Shown one piece after another: positions 24,601-31,853 of a DNA stretch of 64,000 bases. The stretch spans positions 62,001 through 126,000 of the forward strand of contig QNQO01005777.1 in NCBI GenBank assembly GCA_003290165.1. The letters are read 5' to 3'. Positions within the stretch are counted from its first letter, which is position 1; every line of letters starts with the position of its first letter. The notes below the pieces were generated by a model. The model was not told the origin of the DNA. It ran no database searches and saw nothing but the letters and a program-made list of their open reading frames with translations. The stretch is from Berberis thunbergii (taxonomy: Eukaryota > Streptophyta > Magnoliopsida > Ranunculales > Berberidaceae). A program made the position numbers and the translations under genes.

Positions 24601-26312
24601 GCAAGATTTTTTTGCTGGTGCCAATGGTAGCCTGATTGGATGGTTAAGGCTGTGGTGGTTTAAACCCCACGTCTTGAGTTCTATACTCACCGGCGGCACG
24701 CTTACCTTTAAAAAAAAAAGATTTTTTTGCTGGTCTCTAAACACTTAAACCTTCAATCTTCGTCTTACATTTCTATATTTAATATCGTTACCATGTAAAA
24801 AACCTTAATTAAAGCTCATTTATCTTTAAAATGAATCCAAAAAAAAGTTTTTCCAGACTTTGATATTCAACAGGGTTTGTTTTCAGTATCTAACTTTGAA
24901 TTTATCAACTGGAATATAAGCTCTTCTTGCTTGATCACACTTGCTTCCACAAGAGTATTTATAATCAAAGCTTTTGCATGCCCTGCCCTTCATTACCGCT
25001 TAATCGCTCCTTGAAACATATCCCCAGAATTCCTTTTGTCTCCATAACAAACCTAATTTTTCACCCAAAACACAACTAACTCTAATCAATTCTCGAAAAA
25101 ACCCAAAAACTCTTTTAACCAAACTATTACCATCCACATAACCAACTATGTTTACAACAGCCTAAACATCGACACATTGCTCCAAACACCAAAAGATTGT
25201 AGTGCATACGTTTGTGAGCATGTGTTGGCTGCATGGTAGGGACTTTGAGACTTCTTTACTGTTCTTCATTTTGTTTTAAGTCCACTGAAAATTTTGAAGG
25301 ACTGAAACATAATTTCTCAAATTTTCCAAAGAAAAACTTTTTTTCCTCAAAGATTTATTAAAGTAAATATTCTTTGATAAATGGTTCTCTAGAAACACAT
25401 CTTCAAATATTTATGTTCTTATTGTTAATGTGAATTGTTTTAACTTGTTAACTTATACACCGTCATCAATTCATATATTAATCACATCGTAAGTTTTGTG
25501 TCGGAATTAATCAATCATAAAATGGTGTTTACAACAAGGACGATGTAGAGATTTATCCTAGTGACATGAATGGGTGGATAAATGAATGGATGATAGACAA
25601 TAGCTTAGTTTTATATGTTACACAAGTCAGTAAGAACTAATGGGACTTTGCCCCCCTTTATCAATGGATGAGTTAGGACCTTCTTGCTTGTATAATTTTT
25701 ATTTATGTCTTTTACATGCTTAAATATATCATATATATTTTATATCTATATATTTGTTCTTGCACCATATCTTAAGATATTTTGTATGTTTCAAGATGCG
25801 TATCTTTAATTTAGGTTTCTGATGCACAATACGATACTCATTGTTATAGTTATGGTGATAGTTTCTCAAAGATTGTTAGGCATATAGAACTGATATCATC
25901 GTTATTCCATCCTAATGCAAAAATATATATTTTTGACAATTGTTGTATATTTACCCTTTCATTGTGCTCTATGGTCCATCTTGATGGGATGATTAGTCCT
26001 TACATGTGTACTACATTCACAAACTTGTTAACATTTAATTTGAATCTAATATTGTGCATACTTTCTGGCAGAGCATCTCGTGGAATTGATTTCTCTGGAG
26101 TTAATCATGTAGTACTCTTTGACTTTCCTCGAGATCCCAGTGAATATGTCCGTCGCGTTGGAAGAACTGCCAGGGGTGCTGGAGGCAAAGGGAAGGCATT
26201 TGTGTTTGTAGTGGGCAAACAGGTTTCTCTGGCAAGAAGAATCATAGAAAGAAACAGAAAAGGCCACCCTCTACACGATGTTCCATCTGCTTATGGAGCA
26301 CTGAGCTATTGA
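267..26312 (+). CDS. RH50: DEAD-box ATP-dependent RNA helicase 50 (plastid), eight exons
   Basis: Spliced CDS of exons 267-630, 5873-6492, 10678-10872, 18979-19166, 21012-21225, 23391-23522, 23618-23793 and 26072-26312: 2130 nt, 709 residues plus stop. Every junction is GT/AG and preserves frame. The order and sequence match what I recall of Arabidopsis RH50 (about 780 residues). The N-terminus is basic and hydroxylated with a VSVRA-S site, as in chloroplast transit peptides. Residues about 60-310 are low-complexity and charged. Helicase motifs seen: I, DQSGSGKT (345-352); Ia, PTAEL; Ib, TPGR (436-439); II, DEVD (460-463) instead of DEAD; III, TAT (492-494); IV, IIFCN; V, ASRGIDF (631-637); [10 protein letters not shown] (657-664). 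DEVD and TAT are also in Arabidopsis RH50, so they are family traits, not decay. Known role: plastid rRNA maturation. The gene looks intact although its introns are full of transposons. The start codon is the first ATG giving the conserved MLA N-terminus. Confidence 0.95.
631..2164 (+). other. RH50 intron 1, 5' part: no gene recognised
   Basis: AT-rich intron. At about 1545-1745 the plus strand is strongly G/T-rich, with many runs of three to five G. This gives a proline-rich antisense open frame that looks compositional, not genic. Confidence 0.5.
2165..2169. repeat. Target-site duplication CATTC, left
   Basis: CATTC directly abuts the TGACACCGGG end of the truncated LTR. It matches 4813-4817 exactly. 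Confidence 0.75.
2170..2219 (-). repeat. Internally deleted 3' LTR of chimeric retroelement
   Basis: A 50-bp remnant holding only the two LTR ends: TGACACCGGGCAAAATAGCG joined to GAACCCTAGAAATCC...GCATCA. Both halves match the ends of the 336-bp LTR at 4477-4812. About 285 bp between them are missing. Confidence 0.75.
2220..2338 (-). pseudogene. Unidentified coding-like segment in the chimeric retroelement
   Basis: In frame with the mannosidase piece, the minus strand reads about 40 residues without a stop, including [16 protein letters not shown] and RTSSFQPEV, directly before the 3' LTR. I do not recognise the source. It may be a third captured gene fragment. Confidence 0.4.
2339..2474 (-). 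pseudogene. Captured alpha-mannosidase (GH38) fragment
   Basis: The minus strand reads [17 protein letters not shown] and then [18 protein letters not shown]. This resembles the plant lysosomal-type alpha-mannosidase segment around FFPYA...YWTGYFTSRP and SGYYLAARQLE. It follows the KH sequence directly: the KH reading ...ENEELVQMT runs into WELEFFPYA with no stop. Only about 45 residues of a ~1000-residue enzyme are present, so it has no enzymatic function. Identification rests on remembered family motifs. Confidence 0.65.
2475..3400 (-). pseudogene. Captured KH-domain RNA-binding protein (HEN4/At4g18375-like), decayed
   Basis: Minus-strand blocks in the order of a plant multi-KH protein. 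At 3396-3094: [11 protein letters not shown], a KH domain with [11 protein letters not shown], and [12 protein letters not shown]. At about 3100-2850: linker [14 protein letters not shown] and a broken KH with [10 protein letters not shown]. At 2774-2481: [37 protein letters not shown], and a KH with [12 protein letters not shown]. Stops and frameshifts interrupt it (for example at 3397, 3099 and 2490). No introns are apparent, which suggests capture from a spliced transcript. The first KH domain of the parent gene is missing. Such proteins bind RNA through GxxG loops; this copy cannot make an intact one. Confidence 0.75.
3440..4428 (-). pseudogene. Ty3/gypsy gag remnant with CCHC zinc knuckle
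   Basis: Start at 4428: [20 protein letters not shown] then [15 protein letters not shown], a standard plant Ty3 gag N-terminus. At 4046-3813: [20 protein letters not shown] and [15 protein letters not shown], the Retrotrans_gag core. At about 3700-3645: CxxCxxxxHxxxxC with sequence [10 protein letters not shown]. An acidic region follows ([20 protein letters not shown]). Several stops and frameshifts are present. After the acidic region the sequence switches to KH protein instead of protease, locating the capture junction near 3400-3480. Confidence 0.75.
4463..4474 (-). other. Primer-binding site, initiator-Met tRNA type
   Basis: The minus strand reads TGGTATCAGAGC two bases after the LTR end, the standard plant initiator-Met PBS. 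It fixes the orientation of the chimeric element as minus. Confidence 0.85.
4477..4812 (-). repeat. 5' LTR of chimeric retroelement (336 bp)
   Basis: On the plus strand it begins TGACGCCGGG and ends CTACATTA; the equivalent end in the 3' copy is GCATCA, so one terminal base has mutated. It is followed by the TSD CATTC at 4813-4817. Confidence 0.75.
4818..5872 (+). other. RH50 intron 1, 3' part
   Basis: No gene recognised. There is a perfect-spaced 28-bp tandem duplication (5070-5097 and 5098-5125, one difference, unit starting TGCAGTTTTTGGGGTGAGAT) and poly-A at 4919-4936. The antisense open frame at 5303-5623 has no family I recognise. Confidence 0.5.
5873..6492 (+). CDS. RH50: RH50 exon 2 (linker and start of helicase core)
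   Basis: Acceptor ACAACAG|GTGTGG completes Gly-122. It carries the conserved [14 protein letters not shown] block and ends with [20 protein letters not shown] and RPSHIQ, the pseudo-Q-motif region of RH50. Donor CAG|GTACAT, phase 0. Confidence 0.92.
6493..7899 (+). other. RH50 intron 2, 5' part, with (GGATT)n
   Basis: AT-rich intron with no recognisable gene. A short pentanucleotide microsatellite of about six GGATT units is at 7567-7597. Confidence 0.5.
7900..8450 (+). pseudogene. LINE remnant, zf-RVT region
   Basis: Plus-strand reading across 8146-8290 gives [19 protein letters not shown], then [15 protein letters not shown] and PNIVCFG. This is the reverse-transcriptase zinc-binding (zf-RVT) domain typical of plant L1 LINE ORF2 C-termini (xIWKxxxPPKxxFxxW...NLxKRG...C). 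Frames are broken and no RT core is present. Lies in RH50 intron 2. Confidence 0.65.
9270..9490 (+). pseudogene. LINE ORF2 C-terminal remnant
   Basis: Plus-strand reading near 9345-9420 gives [19 protein letters not shown], matching the W-x-x-W-x-x-RN-x-R-x-F motif found after zf-RVT in plant LINEs. It is probably the distal part of the fragment at 7900-8450, separated by decayed sequence. Confidence 0.5.
9491..10677 (+). other. RH50 intron 2, 3' part: nothing recognised
   Basis: AT-rich, with repeated copies of the phrase TATCATTATAACCTCATCCA near 10010-10090. No coding homology. The acceptor is at 10676-10677. Confidence 0.45.
10678..10872 (+). CDS. RH50: RH50 exon 3 (motif I, Walker A)
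   Basis: Acceptor CTGCAG|TCC. It encodes SMAF...[15 protein letters not shown] and ends at PTAELGSQ (motif Ia); 65 codons in phase 0. The upstream in-frame ATG at 10660 lies in the intron and is not the start. Confidence 0.93.
10873..11421 (+). other. RH50 intron 3, first segment
   Basis: No gene recognised between the exon 3 donor and the TRIM. Confidence 0.45.
11422..11635 (+). repeat. TRIM 5' LTR
   Basis: 214 bp, with TG...CA ends. It aligns end to end with 11739-11952 with scattered substitutions (for example CCCACTCC versus CCCATTCC), so the insertion is not recent. Confidence 0.88.
11739..11952 (+). repeat. TRIM 3' LTR
   Basis: 214 bp. Preceded by a purine-rich tract and followed by the GATAT duplication. 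Confidence 0.88.
12950..13310 (+). pseudogene. Ty1/copia RNase H remnant
   Basis: Reading in shifting plus frames gives [18 protein letters not shown] and [14 protein letters not shown], matching copia RNase H motifs SSTEAEYRA and [11 protein letters not shown]. Stops and frameshifts abound, and no LTR was found nearby. It is an old fragment in RH50 intron 3. Confidence 0.65.
13311..14028 (+). other. RH50 intron 3 segment with poly-T
   Basis: No recognised gene. A poly-T run at 13585-13601 may be the tail of an inverted retroposon, but I found no matching head. Confidence 0.35.
14029..14475 (+). repeat. (ACC)n-rich imperfect microsatellite
   Basis: About 450 bp dominated by ACC/CCA trinucleotides with interruptions (ACCACCACAACCACC...). 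It produces His/Pro/Thr-rich open frames that are compositional artefacts. Confidence 0.85.
14476..15257 (+). other. RH50 intron 3 segment: nothing recognised
   Basis: AT-rich DNA between the ACC repeat and the hAT MITE. Only short internal repeats of AATGCA type near 14530-14590. Confidence 0.4.
15258..15887. mobile_element. hAT-like MITE, copy 1 (about 630 bp)
   Basis: Terminal inverted repeats: left (T)AGTGTTCTAAAAAAGGC, right complement CAGTGTTCTAAAAAGTG. GGCGCTAGGCG-type GC-rich subterminal blocks lie at both ends around an AT-rich core. Flanking 8-mers are only partly alike (TCGAAATA and CTAAAATA), as expected for an old insertion. The same family recurs at 38785-39330 with a clearer duplication. 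No transposase. Confidence 0.75.
15990..18140. repeat. Interlocked inverted repeats, about 2.1 kb
   Basis: Four segments in order a (15990-16195), b (16195-17060), a' (17068-17300), b' (17330-18140), where primes are diverged reverse complements. Examples: TTGATATTATTTCGTGT near 16215 reappears inverted near 18100. GTGTCAACTAGATCGACC near 16449 reappears inverted near 17945. GTTTAAAACTC and ACGTTA near 17068-17095 mirror 16170-16192. So a ~1.1-kb unit b-a' sits inside an opposite-strand copy a-b'. No coding homology was seen. It could be a nested insertion of one repeat into its own inverted copy. Boundaries are approximate. Confidence 0.65.
18141..18525 (+). other. RH50 intron 3 segment before the SINE
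   Basis: Nothing recognised. Confidence 0.4.
18540..18727 (-). mobile_element. tRNA-derived SINE with 14-bp target duplication
   Basis: On the minus strand the head at about 18720 reads TGGTCGAGTGGTTAAGG (A box, 18714-18698) then GCTTCGAGACC (B box, 18670-18660), a body, and a poly-A tail (the T run at 18540-18562). Perfect 14-bp flanking duplication AGTCAGTGTTCTTT at 18526-18539 and 18728-18741. Inserted antisense in RH50 intron 3. Confidence 0.9.
18979..19166 (+). CDS. RH50: RH50 exon 4 (motif Ib region)
   Basis: Acceptor TATGTAG|GTG. It encodes [19 protein letters not shown], then TGGFRQ and ATPGR. Donor AAATG|GTAAGA leaves two bases of a Cys codon for exon 5. Confidence 0.93.
19445..20378. 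mobile_element. CACTA-like non-autonomous element, degraded
   Basis: The right end reads GTAAGTTTTTTACTAGTG; its complement starts CACTAGTAAAAAACTTACC. The left candidate end CATAGTAAAAAACC (19445) resembles it with a small deletion. Interior holds short repeated motifs such as CCATCGGAAAAGGTAA, GGCCGTCAGAAAAGTTAA and GTTGCTGGAAAAGGTAAG, typical of CACTA subterminal repeats. No 3-bp duplication could be confirmed and there is no transposase. A (TA)n tract lies at 19577-19600. Lies in RH50 intron 4. Confidence 0.4.
20379..21011 (+). other. RH50 intron 4, 3' part
   Basis: No gene recognised. The open frame 20842-21237 starts in the intron and runs into exon 5 by chance. Confidence 0.5.
21012..21225 (+). 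CDS. RH50: RH50 exon 5 (motifs II DEVD and III TAT)
   Basis: Acceptor TTTCAG|TGCC restores [18 protein letters not shown]. It also holds YLFVTATLP and the conserved [13 protein letters not shown] stretch. Donor GAAGAG|GTCAGT, phase 0. Confidence 0.93.
21226..23390 (+). other. RH50 intron 5
   Basis: About 2.2 kb with no recognised transposon. The only notable piece is the antisense fragment at 22217-22370. The open frame at 22625-22870 has no family that I know. Confidence 0.4.
22217..22370 (-). pseudogene. Unidentified antisense coding-like fragment in RH50 intron 5
   Basis: The minus strand reads without stop [20 protein letters not shown] then [19 protein letters not shown] and a stop at 22217-22219. 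Composition looks protein-like, but I recognise no family. It could be a captured exon or chance. Confidence 0.25.
23391..23522 (+). CDS. RH50: RH50 exon 6 (start of helicase C domain)
   Basis: Acceptor ACACAG|GTACTT. It encodes [25 protein letters not shown] and TKTIIFCNK (motif IV). Donor AACAAG|GTTAGT; 44 codons in phase 0. Confidence 0.92.
23618..23793 (+). CDS. RH50: RH50 exon 7
   Basis: Acceptor ATTCAG|ATTGAG. It encodes [20 protein letters not shown], then [10 protein letters not shown] and FLICTD. Donor GACAG|GTAACG splits an Arg codon. Confidence 0.92.
24619..24717 (+). mobile_element. Short tRNA-derived SINE with 16-bp target duplication
   Basis: Head contains TGGATGGTTAAGG (A-box-like, about 24638-24650) and CGTCTTGAGTTCTAT (B-box-like). 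The body is short and ends in poly-A. A perfect 16-bp duplication AAGATTTTTTTGCTGG flanks it (24603-24618 and 24718-24733). At about 100 bp it is shorter than the copy at 18540-18727. Lies in RH50 intron 7. Confidence 0.85.
24734..26071 (+). other. RH50 intron 7, 3' part
   Basis: AT-rich, nothing recognised. Confidence 0.45.
26072..26312 (+). CDS. RH50: RH50 exon 8 (motifs V and VI, C-terminus)
   Basis: Acceptor TGGCAG|AGCATC. It encodes [20 protein letters not shown], then [12 protein letters not shown] and the conserved tail [12 protein letters not shown]. Stop TGA at 26310-26312. Confidence 0.94.
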
Positions 26313-27169
26313 TGAAATGGATAGCAATGATGTTGTCTTCCTCGATTTTGAACCCCTTTAGAGATCTTCAGTGATTATCCTCTAATGATATGCCTGTGGG
26401 AAATGTGTACACAACAACGTAAATTCATTTTACAAATGATGTTAAAGTAAATACACCTTAATCGCCCAGCCATATATTTGATCTAGTTCAGGGTTTGTTA
26501 CCATAAGCTTATACAAAGCATAAATGTGAACTCTCTTTGGTGAATCATGATCCCTAATTTCAAGTTACTTTTGTCAAAAGGTTGTGCTCAAACAGTATTC
26601 GTCTTAGACATGAAACTTGTATAGAAGCAGCAATTTTAAAATAACTCAAGGACATAACTAGTTTAGCAAAACATATAGAGGTGACATTATCGTTATGAAT
26701 ATTGAGATTAATGGGCCCTAATACAACATTATCCAAAACAAATAGCAACAATTAATTCCTACTGTGCGCTGTAGGAAACATTAGAAATGGAAAGGGATAA
26801 ACACACTTTACCCCCTAAGTTATTTGAGGTTGATTTTCTTAGTGTGAATTACTTCATTTCATGAAAAAATTAGGCTCGTTATAGTAATTTGTGGCTCATA
26901 AATCAATTGAAGACATGGAAATGGAAGTTGATGTTTATTGATTCCACACAAGATGTTGAAAAGAATTACGGTCATTAAGAGTGTCACAATCTTCTACCCA
27001 AAATCAAAGATGGTGGGTGATGCGGGTGATGAAGATATTCCATGCCATTCCACTCTGAGGAAAAGGCATTGTCTTGGATTGTTGGTGTCACCATCCATGC
27101 ACCTCGTACAATGTTATTATTATTATTATTTATTAATATTATTATTATCATTATCATTATTATTATTAT
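26313..27169 (+). other. 3' flank of RH50 with (ATT)n microsatellite
   Basis: Likely includes the RH50 3' UTR. An imperfect (ATT)n tract at 27114-27170 immediately abuts the Tat-type LTR. No gene recognised. Confidence 0.5.
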
Positions 27170-27858
27170 TGATGATATATAAAAATTGTCACTCCTCTGA
27201 GTCATACACGTGTCATGATGATCTCGAGGAAATATGGGCCCCAACATCAGTCCAACTCCATATGGGCACAAGCGATTTTAAGCCCGCTCAATTCAGTCCG
27301 CTAGGCGGACCCGAACTCTCACAGCACGCTAGGCCCACACGTCTCACAACTATTCTCAATACCCATAAATCCTACTAAGGCAAGTATCTCGAGGATCATC
27401 TTCGGACAGGCAACTACAGCTGCTCTCTACTTCCAACTAGGAAGCAAATGTTAGAGTCCATTCCACACAGGGGATCTTCCTTATATGGATTGTTTTCACA
27501 TTGGAAACTATCTCCCACGTATCTAGGAGCACAAGGCTAACAGAGAACTTCCCTCCTACAACACGACTCTTAATTAGAGGAGGATCTCCATGAAGATCTT
27601 CTTCCTAAACTACGCCTACAATGGCCTGGCAGAACCAGAACTCATTGCACTATAAATAAGACACGAGGTTGGTTAGCTAAGGTACGCCACATATTCCATG
27701 TTACAACATTACACCTTCATTTGATCCCTTGTTTGACTTTAGTATATGAGTGCAATCAGCCAACACAATGGTGGTCCGTGGCTTACGTGTGTTACTTGTG
27801 CAGGTCAATAGGTCAATAGGAACTAGGTCAAAGCAGGGAGGGCAAAACGACTTCATCA
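27170..27858 (+). repeat. 5' LTR of element C (689 bp)
   Basis: TG...CA ends with a TATA-like ACTATAAATAAG near 27650. It is the reverse complement of LTRs at 42472-43156, 50564-51207, 51508-52144 and 55247-55914 at family level. Confidence 0.8.
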
Positions 27859-27933
27859 GTTTAGCGCCGTCTGTGGGGACGACAAAGTTTTTAAATTTAT
27901 ATTAAGTGTTGTCTCCTTTCAAAACACATAGAG

Positions 27934-29120
27934 ATGGTAACCACCAGGTCACACAACATCAGAGAACCAGGGGACACGTCGAACGCTCCAACAATCCCTA
28001 TACCACCTCCTTTAGCAGCTCCTATCATGCATGCGCAGACGACTCACGTTCTCGCGCCGACGACAGCAACGACAGATAGCAGAATCGATACGCTGGCATC
28101 TCAATTACAGCGGATCACCAAGGCGGTGGAGCCTCCCACGCGACATAAATCCACCACCCGCTAATGGAGATCATGAGCAACACAGACCTCCGCCTCCAGA
28201 AGATGATAGGGAGCAAGTGCAGGAAAGTCAAGCACCCGCTAGTTCTTATTAGACTAAAGGAGGTTGCACGACTAACACTGAGTTCAACGCTAGGATACAA
28301 AGGCTTGGCCCTAGGAACCCCCTCCGCAGAGGGGCGCACGACCCGAACGTACTATACGTCTCTCCGTCCTGCCATTTGTAGATCGGATCATGAATGAGGT
28401 CCTTCCGAGAAAGTTTACTCCTCTGAAGCTCGGCTCCTATGACGGAACCACCAATCCCTTCGACCACCTGCGACATTACCAACACGTAATGACCCTTAAA
28501 GAAGGATCTAAATCCGTCATGTGCAGGTCTTTTCCCACTAGTCTGAAAAGCTCAGCATTGACGTGGTTCCACAACTTCCCACCGAAGTCCATTGACTCCT
28601 TCAAAATGCCGGCAAATGAATTCCTGGTGTGTTTCATCGGAAGCAAATGTTTTTTAAAATGCCCGCACTACATACTCTCCCTGAAGCAAAGGTCCGGTGA
28701 GACACTTCGAGAGTATGTCACGCGCTTCAACAACAAACTGACGCTCATTGACGGGTGCAACGACGATACAGCCGCGACGCCCTTCACTGTGGGCCTCAAA
28801 GAGGAAAAGCTCTACGAGGACCGCACCCTAGAGCCCCCTCTGGACATGGCAGAGCTCCCCAAAAGCATTTAGAGACACATCACCTTGGAAGAGTCTAGGA
28901 CCGTAAAGAGGGAAACTGAATGCGAGAAGAAACTCTCCACACCCAGGGACAAGAAAGAGGGAAAGAGACGCAATGATGAGGAATGAAGCAAAAGGAAGCG
29001 CGGTGACAACAGGTTGGACCCTGGTCGGTACAGGTCAAAGAAATCTTCCAACTACGTTGGATCCAGAGTGGTGACACCTCTAAATGCTAACCTTTCGGAC
29101 GTACTAAAATCAATGAAAAA
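27934..29120 (+). pseudogene. Tat-type gag, decayed
   Basis: Starts MVTTRSHNIREPGDTSNAP. 28390-28872 reads LPRKFTPLKLGSYDGTTNPF, then SALTWFHNFPPKSIDSF and SLKQRSGETLREYVTRFNN, the Retrotrans_gag domain. TAG at 28870 interrupts RHITLEE, and further stops and frameshifts follow. The protein packages retroelement RNA. Elements A and B start with the same MVTTRS/MVSTRS residues. Confidence 0.8.
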
Positions 29121-29541
29121 CTGAGAGGAACTTAAGTAGCCCCCGAAGACACGCGGAGACCCCGCCAAGCACGACAACGACAAGTATTGCGCGTACCACA
29201 GGGAAGGCGACCACGATACCAATGACTGCAAGAGTCTGCAGTATGAAGTCGAGTACTGTATCCGCAGGGGCAAACTGAAAGAGTTCTTAAAGTCTGAGAA
29301 AAGGAAGGAACAAACAAAGGATAGGGGGAGTCAGTTAAAGAAATAGAGAAGGAGATTCCATAGATAATATACGTCATTCGGAGTCGGACCAAATGAAAGT
29401 CAGTCATACAGGTCCCGCAAGCGGACACTACTAGATATGCGGACACAATCCATGGATGTGGACATGCACATCTGCCACTCACGAGTTCAGAGCCTCATTC
29501 TCACCTTGACCTTTACGGACAAGGACCTCAAAGGAGTTTGA

Positions 29542-29793
29542 GTGCCACATAACGACGTCTTAGTCATCTCGATCTCCATAGCAAGGTGGAAAGTAAAAAG
29601 AGCTCTGATGGACACAGGAAGTTCACTTAACGTTTTGTTCTACAACGCATTCCGCAGCATGGACCTTAATGAGGAAAACCTGACGTCTTTAGAACACCCG
29701 CTGATTGGATTTAGTGGGGAGAAGTGCTTCCCCATTGGAAACTCCCTACGTGGCACTATGGGGAAGCTATTGGTGATGTTTTCAACCTTTTAA
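29542..29793 (+). pseudogene. Retroelement protease fragment
   Basis: Reads ISIARWKVKRALMDTGSSLN then LIGFSGEKCFPIGN. The aspartic-protease active triplet DTG is intact. The family continues with a C-terminal flap and an ILGRP motif, absent here because the element breaks off. Confidence 0.75.
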
Positions 29794-31338
29794 AAAACAT
29801 CTCAAAATCCTAGTACTGACAAAACATCCCGCTGGTACTTTTGTAGCCTACAATTGATCACCACCACTTATTCCACAACCACCATCGCTTCCACCATGTG
29901 TAAAACAACCAACAATTATCGACAATTGTTTAGAACTAGAAAGAAAATATGAAATTAAAAAAAATTAATACGATGATACCTACTAACACGTTGCATGTGT
30001 GTTAAAGCATCCGCATTTGATTTCTAATGAAACCAAAATTGTTATTGAAGGATATCACTTCATTTTTTTTAATACATAGAAAGTGAAGAAAATTGAAGAG
30101 AAATTGTACTAGATGAGGCTATATGGATGACGCCTCAAAATTTAGTTAGTTAAATTTTGTTACATGCTTTGTTGATGACGTTTTTTCAGTGACCCACTTT
30201 CATACCACTGATATTACCCCACTTAATTGTCCCTATGAAGTTATGGGGTTTTTAGTCCAACAAATTGGCCTCGAAGCAATTGAAGCTTTAACTTTGAAAA
30301 CATCCGTCACAATCTTAACTACAGTGATAACAATGGTTAACCTTTAAATGTTGGTCCACACTTAACATTTCACTCAAATAGTTGTCTAAGCATGTGGGAC
30401 ACAACTTGAGATAACTATCACCACTTCATGGGTTCGATGTCTTTCCAGCTCAACACCCTCTCCGAGAACTAGGGTATCATGGTCTCCCACTTTAGAATGT
30501 AGTTGTCCCCAATCTTAATACCATTTGTAACGACCTATTCGCGTACCTACTTAACCAATCACATATGTGTGAGGTTTTATTGCGCATGAACAAAATTCTC
30601 CCAAACAAAGATCTCAATAGTTTATTAACATCATTTTTTTCGTCATGGGAGAAGTACATGCATAAAATAATGGTTGACGAGATGTTCAACTGATGACGAG
30701 GAACCAAAATCAAATTAAAGTTAAGAAGTACACTAAAGTCATTTAATATATTATCAAATTTACCTTATTAAGTTGTTGCTTTATCATCGAATCATACCCA
30801 TGAATTTTTGCACCAAGAGCCAATTGGGATATGCAATGCAGCAACGGTGGTGAATGCAAAATTCATCTTATGACACTTATAACATCTCCACCCATGAGGT
30901 GGAAACAATAAATTAAAGTATCACTCAAAATTGAATCTACACTCATGGGGCAGAAAACATAGAATCCCCCGTCCCCCTTAGGATACATAATTCATACTTT
31001 TATTAGGCTCCAATTTGAATGATACCCTGGCGCCATTTACAGTAGAGACATATAATGGTGGACATTCTATTCGAATTCTCCTCCTTATAAAGCTCCAATC
31101 TGAGTGACGCCTCCACTTTAAATGAAGCTCCAAAATTGTAACCCCATATGCTTTGAGGGGGTAGGTGGAAAATAAAATTTTGGAAGTAAAAAAATTGTAA
31201 CCCCTATGATGCTCTGAAATTGAGATTGGTAGTTACCAATTTTTTTTAAAAAAAAAAAATTGGATCATTGACCCTTTTTATTTATTTATTAATCCATGAC
31301 TGACCCTGTAGGGTTAACCAAACCAGACCCAAAGGCTA
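29794..31338 (+). other. Intergenic, nothing recognised
   Basis: AT-rich DNA after the break of element C. No LTR, transposase or host protein recognised. Short open frames only. Confidence 0.4.
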
Positions 31339-31853
31339 CAATATTGTTGCCACTTAATAACCCCGTCGTCTCCATCTTGCATAGAGACTTGCTTTTGCTT
31401 CGCTCCGGTCTAGTCCATCTAAGCTACATTCAATACCCGAAGGCCGGTGGAGCAAATGTGCTCCTAATAATCGGGCGAAAGCTCATAAAATCCTAACTGA
31501 TGAGTCTCGAACCTAAGTGAGAGTGGATGTTGGTACAATATTGTTGCTTCGTCGCCTCCATTTCACATAGAGACTTGCTTTCGCTTCGCTCCGGTCTAGT
31601 CCATCTAAGTTGCATTCAATACTCGAAGGCCGGCGGAGCAAATGTGTTCTTAATAATCGGACGAAAACTCACAAAATCCTAACTGACGAGTCTCGAACCT
31701 AAGGAGAGTGGTGTGAGAGTGGATGTTGGTACAATATTGTTGCCTCGCCTCCATGTGGGTGCAATATTCACAAAATCCTAACTGGCGAGTCTCGAACCCG
31801 TGAACCTCTCACAAGGAGAGTGAATGTCCGATCAACTGAGCTACAATTGGTGG
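31339..31853 (-). repeat. tRNA-headed SINE with tandemly amplified body
   Basis: On the minus strand the tRNA-like head reads TAGCTCAGTTGATC (A box, 31843-31830) and GGTTCGAGACT (B box, 31798-31788). Downstream, a unit of about 195 bp is repeated two to three times; its phrase ACAATATTGTTGC recurs near 31339, 31536 and 31730. Each unit repeats GAGTCTCGAACCTAA, so the B-box-like segment is duplicated with the body. No clean target duplication found. Confidence 0.65.

Larger units (their letters stand above)
27170..29793 (+). mobile_element. Tat-type Ty3/gypsy element C, 3'-truncated
   Basis: 5' LTR 27170-27858 (TGATGATATATAAAAA...CTTCATCA), PBS-like TTTAGCGCCGTCTGTGGGGA just after it, gag from 27934, and protease to about 29793. 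Then homology stops: no RT, RNase H, integrase or 3' LTR. LTR and gag match elements A and B on the other strand (42472-55914). The PBS and the domain order place it in the Tat/Ogre-like lineage by family knowledge. Confidence 0.8.

Noticed and set aside
28869..29482. Several antisense open frames in element C
   Set aside because: Shadows of the plus-strand gag; no antisense ORF domain of the kind seen in elements A and B.
31775..31853. Functional tRNA gene
   Set aside because: A and B boxes are present but the cloverleaf pairings are poor and the sequence continues into a SINE body.
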